NCBI RefSeq assembly: GCF_044547355.1
Contig: NZ_JBIUAG010000011.1
Location: forward strand, 186,001 to 250,000
Direction: 5' to 3'
DNA length: 64,000 nt
Source: Kutzneria sp044547355
GTDB lineage: Bacteria > Actinomycetota > Actinomycetes > Mycobacteriales > Pseudonocardiaceae
The first letter of the stretch is position 1, and each line of letters begins with the position of its first letter. A model generated the notes under the pieces. That model was not told where the DNA came from. It worked only from the letters and a program-made list of their open reading frames with translations, and did not search any database. Shown in pieces: positions 57,297 to 64,000 of this stretch. The position numbers were made by a program, and so were the translations under genes.

Positions 57297-59237
57297 CTAG
57301 GCGTACACCTGGAACTCCGACACCTGCCCCGCCGGCCACCCCGTGTTCGCGGTGAACGTCAACCGCAGATACCGCCGACTTCCCGCCGGCACCGGAATGG
57401 TCACGGTGTTGCCCGTGGCCGGATCGAACCGATAACCGGCGGAACCGACCACAGTGGAGAACGTGCTCCCGTCGACCGATCCGGACACGTTCAAGGTCTG
57501 CGTGCGAGCACCCCAAGCGGTCAGCGGCGGCAAGGTGAGCACGATCCGGCTCACCGGGGTCGAGGCGCCGAGGTCGACCTGGAGCCACTGGGGGAAGGCG
57601 TTGTTGGCGCTCTCCCAGTACGTGCCGCTGTTGCCGTCGACGGCGTTGCCGGAGCCGTAGGACTGGGTGTGGCTGGATTCCGCAGTGGCACGCCCCAACG
57701 CCAGGTTGGTGTTCCCGCCGGCGTCGGTGGTGACGGAGGCGGCGGTCGACGCCGGGGAGGTGTTGCCGGCGGCGTCCTGAGCGGTGACGGTGAAGCTGTA
57801 GGTGGTGGACGGTGTGAGACCGTTGGCAGTGAACGAAGTCCCGGCCGAAGTCCCCACCTGGCTCCCGTTGGCGAACACCCGATAGCCGGTGACGCCGACG
57901 TTGTCGGTGGCGGCGGTCCAGGCCAGGCTGACGGAAGTGGCGGTGTGGGCGGTGGCGTGGAGTCCGCTGGGGACGGACGGCGCCTGGGTGTCGCCGCCGC
58001 CGACCACCGGCGGGGTCGGACGTGTTGCCGTCAAAGCGATCTGGCCCTTGAGCATGCGGCCGCCGTCGGCGGTCAGGCGCAGGTAGTAGTCCGACGAGCA
58101 CGGCGTGCCGTCCTCGTCCAGCGCGAGCATGCCGGAGTTGGCGGGCGTCGTCGCCGAGGACTCCGCGGACTTGGCGATGTGGTTGCCCTCGGTGAACTCG
58201 TCGAACATGGAGATGTAGATGCCTTGTGCCCCAACGCGAACCATGTTGTAGAACTGCCGCCACATGAAGTCGCCGTGGGCCCGTTGCCGGCCGGAGACGT
58301 CGCCGGGCAGCACGCAGGGCTGGTAGTCGATGCCGTTGGCGTTGCAGTCGGCCTGGTCGCCGACGTTGATGGTGGTGTAGATGTTGTCGGACTCGGCGGC
58401 GGTGCCGATGGCGCCGACCATCCACGGGGAGATCATGTTGAAGGCGTGGTAGGTGTCGATGAAGCCGGTGCGGGTGCCGGCCCCGCCGACGCGCCATTCC
58501 CTGGGCACGCCGCCCATGACGTAGCAGCCCTGGCCCTTGAACCAGTTGATCACGTCGAGGCAGGTGCCGGCGTCCCAGGGGTGGTTGCCGTCGCTGAAGC
58601 CGAAGCCCCAGATGCCGACCACCGGCTTGCCGTTCTGGCGCGCGTACATCGGCGAGGCGGTGTAGGCCGACATCTTGCTGGTCCAGTCGGCTTTCATCTC
58701 CGACTGCATGGACGTCCAGCCGGTGGCGTCGTACATGATGTAGAACTTCACGCCGTGGGCCTCGGCCGAGGTGCGGACCTTGGCGGTGACGGCGTCGCGG
58801 GTCGGGCCCTCGCTGCCGTTGGGGTTGAAGCGTTGCAGGGCCGCCGTGTCGCAGCCGTGCTGGCTCATCCACAGGAAATGGGTGTCCACGGTCTGCGAGT
58901 CGTATTCGGAGAACAGGGTGGCCGGCTGGCCGTTGCCGAGGTTCGGGTAGGCCGTCGGGTAGCCTTTGGTGAACTCGCGCATGTCCGGCCAGGCCTTGAT
59001 GTTGTTGTTGTTCGTGGTCGACGGCGGCTGGCTGGCGTCCTGGCTCCAGTGCCACCAGGTGTTGATCGGGGCGCCGTCGCCGATGCAGGCGTACCAGCCC
59101 TGGTAGCCGACGGTGATCTTGCCGACGACGTCGCCGACCGGGCTGGCGGCACTGGCCTGGCTGGTGCTGATGGGCAGGGCGGCCAGTGCGGTGACCGCGG
59201 CGGTGGAGCCTAGGAACGTCCGGCGGGAGATGGTCAC
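57297..59237 (-). CDS. Tat-exported GH71/99-like glycosidase with FN3 and F5/8C (CBM32-type) modules
   Basis: A 646-residue exported enzyme. A twin-arginine signal (ISRRTFLGSTAAV) opens it and is cleaved near residue 31. The catalytic domain (about 35-400) has ITVGYQGWYACIGDG, FYIMYDATGW, GIWGFGFSDGNHPWD and MFDEFTEGNHI. These fit the GH71/99-like clan acting on alpha-linked mannose or glucan. Then come an FN3 domain (about 420-505) and an F5/8 type C sugar-binding domain (about 508-646). A potential operator-like GCAAGCTTGC palindrome lies 94 bases upstream. Confidence 0.85.
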   Translation of the reverse strand: MTISRRTFLGSTAAVTALAALPISTSQASAASPVGDVVGKITVGYQGWYACIGDGAPINTWWHWSQDASQPPSTTNNNNIKAWPDMREFTKGYPTAYPNLGNGQPATLFSEYDSQTVDTHFLWMSQHGCDTAALQRFNPNGSEGPTRDAVTAKVRTSAEAHGVKFYIMYDATGWTSMQSEMKADWTSKMSAYTASPMYARQNGKPVVGIWGFGFSDGNHPWDAGTCLDVINWFKGQGCYVMGGVPREWRVGGAGTRTGFIDTYHAFNMISPWMVGAIGTAAESDNIYTTINVGDQADCNANGIDYQPCVLPGDVSGRQRAHGDFMWRQFYNMVRVGAQGIYISMFDEFTEGNHIAKSAESSATTPANSGMLALDEDGTPCSSDYYLRLTADGGRMLKGQIALTATRPTPPVVGGGDTQAPSVPSGLHATAHTATSVSLAWTAATDNVGVTGYRVFANGSQVGTSAGTSFTANGLTPSTTYSFTVTAQDAAGNTSPASTAASVTTDAGGNTNLALGRATAESSHTQSYGSGNAVDGNSGTYWESANNAFPQWLQVDLGASTPVSRIVLTLPPLTAWGARTQTLNVSGSVDGSTFSTVVGSAGYRFDPATGNTVTIPVPAGSRRYLRLTFTANTGWPAGQVSEFQVYA

Positions 59238-59381
59238 GGGTGGTCCTCTCGTCCGTCATTGCACGAGATGGGCAGGGACCTCGAACTGTAGGCAGGACGA
59301 CAGGCGAGAGCAATATCTCCATAGGAATACGCAAGCTTGCAACGATCAAGCGAAACTTCGGCACCAGGTAGCCTGCCGGCT

Positions 59382-59780
59382 GTGATCAGGACCGTGGCGC
59401 TGGTGCATGTCCGCGACGAGCGGGTGCTGCTGGTCCGCTCCCACGGCCGCAAGGCCTTCTACCTGCCCGGCGGCAAGTACGAGCCGGGGGAGACGGACCT
59501 GGCCGCGCTGACCCGCGAGGTGGCCGAGGAGATCGGCTGCGCCCTGCGGCCGGACACCGTGCGCCGGCACGGCGTCTTCGAGGGCGACGCGCACGACCAG
59601 CCGCCCGGGGCCCAGGTGCGGATCACCTGCTACCGGGGCGAGTTCGACGGCGAGCCGGCGGCCTGCTCGGAGATCGAGGAGTGCGGCTACTTCACCTACG
59701 CCGAGTACACGGCGATGCCCGAGACGGCCCCGGTCGTCCACGCCATCGTGGACGACCTGCACCGCACCGGCCGCCTCTGA
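59382..59780 (+). CDS. Nudix hydrolase
   Basis: A 132-residue Nudix-fold pyrophosphohydrolase. The Nudix box is seen as GGKYEPGETDLAALTREVAEEIG. The C-terminal Glu-rich loop ACSEIEECGYFTYAEY may shape the substrate pocket. TAGCCT at 59369-59374 ends seven bases before the GTG, so a leaderless start is likely. Substrate unknown: oxidised nucleotides or NDP-sugars are common. It converges with the encapsulin gene; a 7-base dyad (59793-59799 with 59825-59831) lies between. Confidence 0.9.
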   Translation: MIRTVALVHVRDERVLLVRSHGRKAFYLPGGKYEPGETDLAALTREVAEEIGCALRPDTVRRHGVFEGDAHDQPPGAQVRITCYRGEFDGEPAACSEIEECGYFTYAEYTAMPETAPVVHAIVDDLHRTGRL

Positions 59781-59832
59781 GCGCCCCTCCACCGCCAGGC
59801 GCTGGGCGCAGTGAAAGGGTCGTTCCTGGCGT

Positions 59833-60633
59833 TTAGACCGTCAGAGCGATCCCGGCCTCGCCGGTGTGCACCTGGAACGTCAGCGACTCCTGGAAGTACA
59901 GCTCGATGGTGGAGGCGTCGTGCGAGGAGTACCCGATGGACAGGTCCTGCCCGAGGTGCAGCTCGTAGTCGCCGCCCCGCACGGACAGCAGGAACGCGCC
60001 GTCGATGGCCGGGGCCCAGATGATGTCGCCGCCGTGGATCACCCGCGACAGGTGCTCCCGGATCGGGTAGCCGTGGTCGGTGGTCTCCTCGACGGCGGTG
60101 TAGGCGTCGGCCGACAGCAGCAGGCTGTACGGCCCGTCGACGCCGGCCAGCCGCAGCGCGCTCAACGCCTGCGCGACGACGTTGGGGTACTCGCGGACGT
60201 CGGCCGGCAGGGTCAGCGCCTCGTTGGTGGTGGCGGCCCGGACACCGGCGATGCCCGCCCCGGACAGGCCCTCGAAGATGGCCCGGTCCTCGACGAAGGC
60301 GATCCGCTTGGCCGCCTCCTTCACCGGATCCCAGTCGGCGTCCTTGGCCCCGCGCTCGACGTCGTCCACGGCGGCCCGGCTGACCGTGAACGGCACCCGG
60401 ATCTCCACGATGGGCTGCACCTCGCGCCGCCGCAGCCGCACGCCCTCGGCCGCCGGCGCCAGCTCGCTCAGGTGCCCGGTGCCGACGGCGGACAGGGTTT
60501 CGCCGGCCGGCCCGGTCAGGTCGACGACGCGGCGGCCGGCGACGTGCCGGGTGAACGTGCGGCGCGCCTCGGCCTCGATGTCGGCCCAGGCCGACTCGGA
60601 GACGGGCGCGAGCTCCCGGTGCAGGTTGTTCAC
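59833..60633 (-). CDS. Encapsulin shell protein (family 1 nanocompartment)
   Basis: A 266-residue HK97-fold shell protein that self-assembles into a protein cage. Family markers are ELAPVSESAWADIEAEARRTFTRHVAGRRVVDLTGP at the N terminus. RREVQPIVEIRVPFTVSRAAVDDVERGAKDADW and IFEGLSGAGIAGVRAATTNEA follow. VHTGEAGIALTV closes it. The GTG start overlaps the stop of the DyP peroxidase gene (GTGA). The cargo is thus almost certainly that peroxidase, whose C terminus carries a targeting peptide. Confidence 0.95.
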   Translation of the reverse strand: MNNLHRELAPVSESAWADIEAEARRTFTRHVAGRRVVDLTGPAGETLSAVGTGHLSELAPAAEGVRLRRREVQPIVEIRVPFTVSRAAVDDVERGAKDADWDPVKEAAKRIAFVEDRAIFEGLSGAGIAGVRAATTNEALTLPADVREYPNVVAQALSALRLAGVDGPYSLLLSADAYTAVEETTDHGYPIREHLSRVIHGGDIIWAPAIDGAFLLSVRGGDYELHLGQDLSIGYSSHDASTIELYFQESLTFQVHTGEAGIALTV

Positions 60634-61631
60634 GGTGTTCCCTTCAGGCTGCCGACGCGGAGCGAGACGACGACTGGTTCGGCCGGGGCGACTTCCTCGG
60701 CCACCGGCGGGTCCTCGAGGAAATCGGCCGTGGGCACGAAGAACAGGCTGCCGGTGACCGCGGTGGAGAAGTCCAGCACGCGGTCGGTGTTGCCCTCGGG
60801 CCGGCCGATGAACATGTTGCGCAGCATCAGCTCGATGACGCCGGGATCGGCGGCGTAGCCGATGAAGTAGGTGCCGTACTCGGCGCTGCCGACCCGCCCG
60901 AACGGCATGTTGTCGCGCAGGATCTGGAGTTCCTCGCCGCTGGAGTCGGTGACGGTGTTCAGCGCGACGTGGGAGTCGGCCGGTTTCACGTCGTCGGCCA
61001 GCTCCAGGTCGGTCAGCTTGGTGCGGCCGATCACCCGCTCCTGCTCCTCGGTGGACAGTCCGTTCCAGGAGGTCATGTCGTGCAGGTATTTCTGCACGAT
61101 CACGTAGCTCCCGCCGGCGAAGTCCGGGTCCTCGTCACTGATCGTCACCGCCGCGGCGGCCGCGGGACCGGTGGGGTTCTCGGTGCCGTCGACGAAGCCG
61201 AGCAGGTCGCGGCGGTCCCAGTACTTGAAGCCGTGCACCTCGTCGACCACGGTGATCGCCCCGGCGAGCCGGGTGGTCAGGTGCTCGGCCAGCTCGAAGC
61301 ACAGGTCCATGCGCATGGCCCGGAGGTGGAACAGCAGGTCGCCGGGCGTGGACGGCGCGGTGTGCCGGTCGCCGGCGAGCTCGACGAACGGGTGCAGGCC
61401 GGCGGGGCGGCCGATGCCGGGGTAGAGCCGGTCCCACGCGTCCGAGCCGATGCCGACCACGCAGGTCAGGCCGCCGTCGGCGATCCGGAATCCCACCGAC
61501 CGGGTGAGGCCGGCGATGTCGGAGAGCAGGTCGCGGACCGCCTCCTCGCCGCCGTCGGCGACCGTGGCCACCAGGAAGATGGCCGCCTCGGTCAGCGGGG
61601 TCAGCACCGCCTGCGGCTGCGCACTCGCCAT
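60630..61631 (-). CDS. Dye-decolorising heme peroxidase, encapsulin cargo
   Basis: A 333-residue DyP-type peroxidase. The motif GFVDGTENP supplies the catalytic Asp. SHVALNT carries the proximal His and MPFGRVGSAEYGTYFIGYA the distal Arg. After the fold ends (about 305) a Pro/Glu-rich linker leads to the final SLRVGSLKGTP, which matches the encapsulin cargo-loading signal. TAAGAT (61644-61639) ends seven bases before the ATG at 61631, suggesting a leaderless transcript; a GTG six codons upstream is less likely. It is the first gene of the DyP-encapsulin operon. Confidence 0.95.
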   Translation of the reverse strand: MASAQPQAVLTPLTEAAIFLVATVADGGEEAVRDLLSDIAGLTRSVGFRIADGGLTCVVGIGSDAWDRLYPGIGRPAGLHPFVELAGDRHTAPSTPGDLLFHLRAMRMDLCFELAEHLTTRLAGAITVVDEVHGFKYWDRRDLLGFVDGTENPTGPAAAAAVTISDEDPDFAGGSYVIVQKYLHDMTSWNGLSTEEQERVIGRTKLTDLELADDVKPADSHVALNTVTDSSGEELQILRDNMPFGRVGSAEYGTYFIGYAADPGVIELMLRNMFIGRPEGNTDRVLDFSTAVTGSLFFVPTADFLEDPPVAEEVAPAEPVVVSLRVGSLKGTP

Positions 61632-61892
61632 GCCGGCGATCTTAAGCACACCCCCGCACCCCGGCGAGTCGCGCTCTCCCCCAGACCGAACGCAGGTCTC
61701 AGGCGTGTGCGCGAAGACTACGTTCGGTGTGCGGCTGGGCGCGGCTCGCGGGAACTATGCGTTTGCCCAGTCTGGATGGCGTATGCGGGGTCGGGGGTGG
61801 GCCAGCATGGGGCACGCACGAGCACTGGGGTGGCTTGAGCAGGTCAGGACGCGATGCCGGTGCGACCAGTCCCGCACGTCGTGGAGGCAAGG

Positions 61893-62933
61893 GTGAACCA
61901 GGTCAGCACGCTCGACCGTTTCCGCACCGACCTCGACCGCGTCCGCCGCCGGGCCGACCGGCAGCTGGCCGAGCTGTTCGATCGGGCCATCGCCGAGGAG
62001 ACGGGCCCCGGCCGGCACGGCCTGGCCGAGTTGCGGGGCATGGCGCTGTCCGGGGGCAAACGCATCCGGCCGGCCTTCGTGCACTGGGCCTTCGTGGCCG
62101 GCGGGGGAGATCCCGAGGACAACCGGGCCATCGACGCCGGCTCGGTGCTGGAGCTGCTCCACACCTTCGCCCTGGTGCACGACGACGTGATGGACGAGTC
62201 CCCGACCCGCCGCGGCCTGCCGACGCTGCAAGTGACCTTCGCCGAGCGGCACCGGGCGCTTGGCCTGCGCGGCTGCCCCGACCGCTACGGCGAGAACATG
62301 GCGATCCTGTTGGGGGACTTCGCCTTTCTGCTGTGCACGGAGCTGGCCACCACGCTGCCCAGGCCGGCGCTGCGCACCTTCTACCGGTCGGCCACGCGGT
62401 TGATGCACGGCCAGTACCTGGACCTGGAGACGACCGCCACCGGCGAGTTCGACAGCGAGACCGCGGCCCGCACCGCGCGGCTGAAGACCGGCAGCTACAC
62501 CGTGGAGGGCCCGCTGCTGATCGGCGCGGCGCTGGCCCCGCACGGCCGGGAGATCCAGGCGGCGCTGGAGGTGTACGGCCGGGCCGTGGGCCAGGTTTTC
62601 CAGCTGCGCGACGACCTGCTGGACGTGTTCGGCGAGGAAGCCGAGACCGGGAAACCGGTCGGCGGCGACATCGTGCACCACAAGGCGACGCGGCTGCTGG
62701 ACATCGCCCGCTCCCGCGCGACCGGCCGGGACCGCGCACTGCTGGCCCAGCCGGTGGATCTGGCTGCGATGCGGTCGCTGCTGATCCGCACCGGGGCCGT
62801 GGACGAGCTGGAGTGCGCCATCGATTCCCTGGTGTCCCAGGCGGTCGAGGCCCTGTACGAGGCCCCGATGGTCTCCGCCGGCCGGGAATCGCTGATCGAC
62901 GCCGCCCATTTCGCGGCCCGCCGTAGGGCTTGA
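61893..62933 (+). CDS. Polyprenyl diphosphate synthase (short-chain, GGPP/FPP type)
   Basis: A 346-residue trans-prenyltransferase that condenses isopentenyl diphosphate with allylic diphosphates. The first Asp-rich motif is ALVHDDVMDESPTRRG and the second VFQLRDDLLDVFGEE. GGKRIRPAF is also present. Product length cannot be fixed here. The GTG at 61893 has GGAGG five bases upstream. In the 261-bp gap before it, an 8-base dyad (61685-61692 with 61721-61728) may be regulatory. No terpene cyclase or phytoene synthase follows. Confidence 0.92.
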   Translation: MNQVSTLDRFRTDLDRVRRRADRQLAELFDRAIAEETGPGRHGLAELRGMALSGGKRIRPAFVHWAFVAGGGDPEDNRAIDAGSVLELLHTFALVHDDVMDESPTRRGLPTLQVTFAERHRALGLRGCPDRYGENMAILLGDFAFLLCTELATTLPRPALRTFYRSATRLMHGQYLDLETTATGEFDSETAARTARLKTGSYTVEGPLLIGAALAPHGREIQAALEVYGRAVGQVFQLRDDLLDVFGEEAETGKPVGGDIVHHKATRLLDIARSRATGRDRALLAQPVDLAAMRSLLIRTGAVDELECAIDSLVSQAVEALYEAPMVSAGRESLIDAAHFAARRRA

Positions 62934-62995
62934 GTCCTCGACTGGCGCGCCGATGCCGGTGGCCCTCGGTTGGCGGACCGAGGACCACCGGTATC

Positions 62996-63940
62996 TCACC
63001 CCGTCACGGCGGGCGAGGACGCGTCCTCGGCCAGCCGTCGGGGCGTTCCGGAGCCGTCGGCCGGGACCGCCCACACCGCGTTGTCCAGTCCATAGAGGAC
63101 GCTGTGGTCGTCCGACCAGAGGGCTTGGTCGTCGACGCTTCGGGTCTCGGCCAGCTCGGTCTCGCGCAGCGTGGCCAGGTCGAGGACCGACAGCCGCCAC
63201 ACGCCGTTGCCGATCTTCTTCTTGAACGCCACCCGGGTGCCGTCCGGGGACAGCGACGGGCATTCGACGTTCTCCCGCAACGCTTTCCCGCTGTAGTGGG
63301 AGTAGTCGCCCTCGATCAGGTACGTCTGGCCGCCGCTGCCGAGGGTGACGTAGAAGCGGTTGCCGTCGGGGGCGAAGGTGAGCCCCCAGTAGTTGACGTC
63401 CGAGGCGGTGTACCGGCTGCCGTCGACGGACACGGCCAGTTCCTCGACGGTCTTGACCAGGGCGCCGGTCGTCACCTCGTAGATCCCGGCCCTCGTGGAG
63501 AAACCCGTTGCCGCATAGGAGTCTCCGGTGACGAACAGCGTCCAGTAGACGAGTTTGCCGTCGGGGGAGACCCGGGCCCGGCTGGGCGTGCCGGGCAGGG
63601 TCTCGGTGTGGCGGACGTTGAGGTGGTCGTCGAGGACGATCACGTCGGTCAGCACCGGGAGCGTGCCCGGACGAACGGCCAGGCACAGCGCGGTCCGCGC
63701 CGCCACCGCGAACCGATCGCACTTCAGGCCGCTGACCCGAGGTTTCGCCCCGGGATCGGCCAACGGGACGGCGGCGATGCGGCCGGTGGACACGTTGCGG
63801 TACAACAGTTGTCCCGGGTCCAGGGTGAGCTGGGCGGCCGGTAGCGCGGCGGCGGTGTCGGGCCGGGCGCTGATCGTGTACGTGACGGCCGCGGCGATCA
63901 GGAGCACGGTGCCGGCGACGGCCAGGATGATTTTCTTCAC
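62996..63940 (-). CDS. Membrane-anchored beta-propeller (PD40/TolB-like) protein
   Basis: A 314-residue protein with an N-terminal membrane anchor (residues 3-25) and an extracytoplasmic propeller. Repeated blade motifs include RARVSPDGKLVYWTL, GLTFAPDGNRFYVTL, CPSLSPDGTRVAFKK and ALWSDDHSVLYGLD. This is the WD40-like/TolB type and probably mediates binding rather than catalysis. The GTG start overlaps the stop of an upstream gene that runs off the window. Function unknown. Confidence 0.8.
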   Translation of the reverse strand: MKKIILAVAGTVLLIAAAVTYTISARPDTAAALPAAQLTLDPGQLLYRNVSTGRIAAVPLADPGAKPRVSGLKCDRFAVAARTALCLAVRPGTLPVLTDVIVLDDHLNVRHTETLPGTPSRARVSPDGKLVYWTLFVTGDSYAATGFSTRAGIYEVTTGALVKTVEELAVSVDGSRYTASDVNYWGLTFAPDGNRFYVTLGSGGQTYLIEGDYSHYSGKALRENVECPSLSPDGTRVAFKKKIGNGVWRLSVLDLATLRETELAETRSVDDQALWSDDHSVLYGLDNAVWAVPADGSGTPRRLAEDASSPAVTG

Positions 63941-64000
63941 GGGCGCACCGGCCTCACAACCGCGGCGGCGAGGGCGACCGCGGCCAGGCAGCCCGCGGCG
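63937..64000 (-). CDS. 3-prime end of a gene entering from the right, membrane-helix-like C terminus
   Basis: The frame ending at 63937 reads AAGCLAAVALAAAVVRPVRP before its stop, a likely C-terminal transmembrane helix. Its TGA overlaps the GTG of the propeller gene, the same 4-base coupling seen through the window. The rest lies beyond base 64000, so it is partial. Confidence 0.5.
   Translation of the reverse strand, partial: AAGCLAAVALAAAVVRPVRP

Noticed and set aside
57669..59213. 514-codon plus-strand frame opposite the GH71/99-like gene
   Set aside because: Gly/Val-rich shadow of a multi-domain gene confirmed by signal peptide and modules.
61893..63940. Terpene biosynthetic cluster around the polyprenyl synthase
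   Set aside because: No cyclase, squalene/phytoene synthase or P450 is adjacent; the synthase alone is housekeeping-like.

Overview
The window is GC-rich DNA with densely packed genes on both strands, strong G/C third-position bias, GTG/TTG starts, 4-base GTGA/ATGA overlaps, and several genes that look leaderless. Gene content points to a mycelial actinomycete, most likely a Pseudonocardiaceae member (Kutzneria/Amycolatopsis-like; inference): a TrpM-like peptide before trpBA, Ku plus a stand-alone LigD polymerase domain, an encapsulin/DyP pair, an EspR-like regulator, deazaflavin and LLM-type oxidoreductases, DUF3040 and DUF1206 proteins, and many secreted glycosidases. I saw no rRNA, tRNA, CRISPR array, prophage, transposase or large biosynthetic cluster. 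About 70 coding genes are annotated.

Layout: (1) 1-10 kb: secreted glucodextranase, a PP2C phosphatase, a B12 group (cobK, BtuF-like receptor, cbiD) with an acetyltransferase, a coiled-coil unknown and an alcohol dehydrogenase. (2) 9.6-13.8 kb: GH12 glucanase behind a perfect 24-bp palindrome, a membrane-anchored caspase-like protease, and a GH105-like hydrolase. (3) 13.8-18.3 kb: Tat-exported PaoABC-type molybdenum hydroxylase operon and a nitroreductase. (4) 18.3-23.7 kb: FAD monooxygenase divergent from a MarR regulator, PIG-L deacetylase, then an operon of EspR-like regulator, ImmA/IrrE-type metalloprotease, MAB_1171c-like membrane protein and deazaflavin oxidoreductase. (5) 24.2-28.5 kb: Baeyer-Villiger-type monooxygenase divergent from an acyl-CoA-dehydrogenase-like enzyme, LLM oxidoreductase and HxlR regulator. 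(6) 28.7-34.6 kb: MFS pump, VOC protein, PLP enzyme, methyltransferase, a repeat cluster, and LigD polymerase. (7) 34.7-36.9 kb: trpM-trpB-trpA. (8) 36.8-40.2 kb: five-gene cupredoxin/CopD locus. (9) 40.3-43.9 kb: GH65 phosphorylase plus beta-phosphoglucomutase. (10) 44-54 kb: mixed regulators, envelope enzymes and small metabolism genes. (11) 54-64 kb: repeat-rich intergenic region, Ku, aldehyde dehydrogenase, secreted GH71/99-like enzyme, Nudix, encapsulin plus DyP peroxidase, a polyprenyl synthase, and a beta-propeller lipoprotein-like protein whose upstream partner runs off the window.

How it fits together: the secreted glycosidases (glucodextranase, GH12, GH105-like, GH71/99-like and a TIM-barrel-like enzyme) feed sugars, and the cytosolic GH65/phosphoglucomutase pair saves energy on disaccharides. 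The caspase, the EspR/ImmA-type cassette, the STAS-HATPase fusion and the orphan histidine kinase are signalling or stress elements. The encapsulin/DyP pair, cupredoxin locus and deazaflavin enzymes are redox functions. A roughly 40-bp dispersed repeat occurs at three sites, in two of them as inverted copies. Gene-free stretches over 300 bases are 23690-24264, 30454-30765, 33256-33678 and 54201-54852; each is described below.
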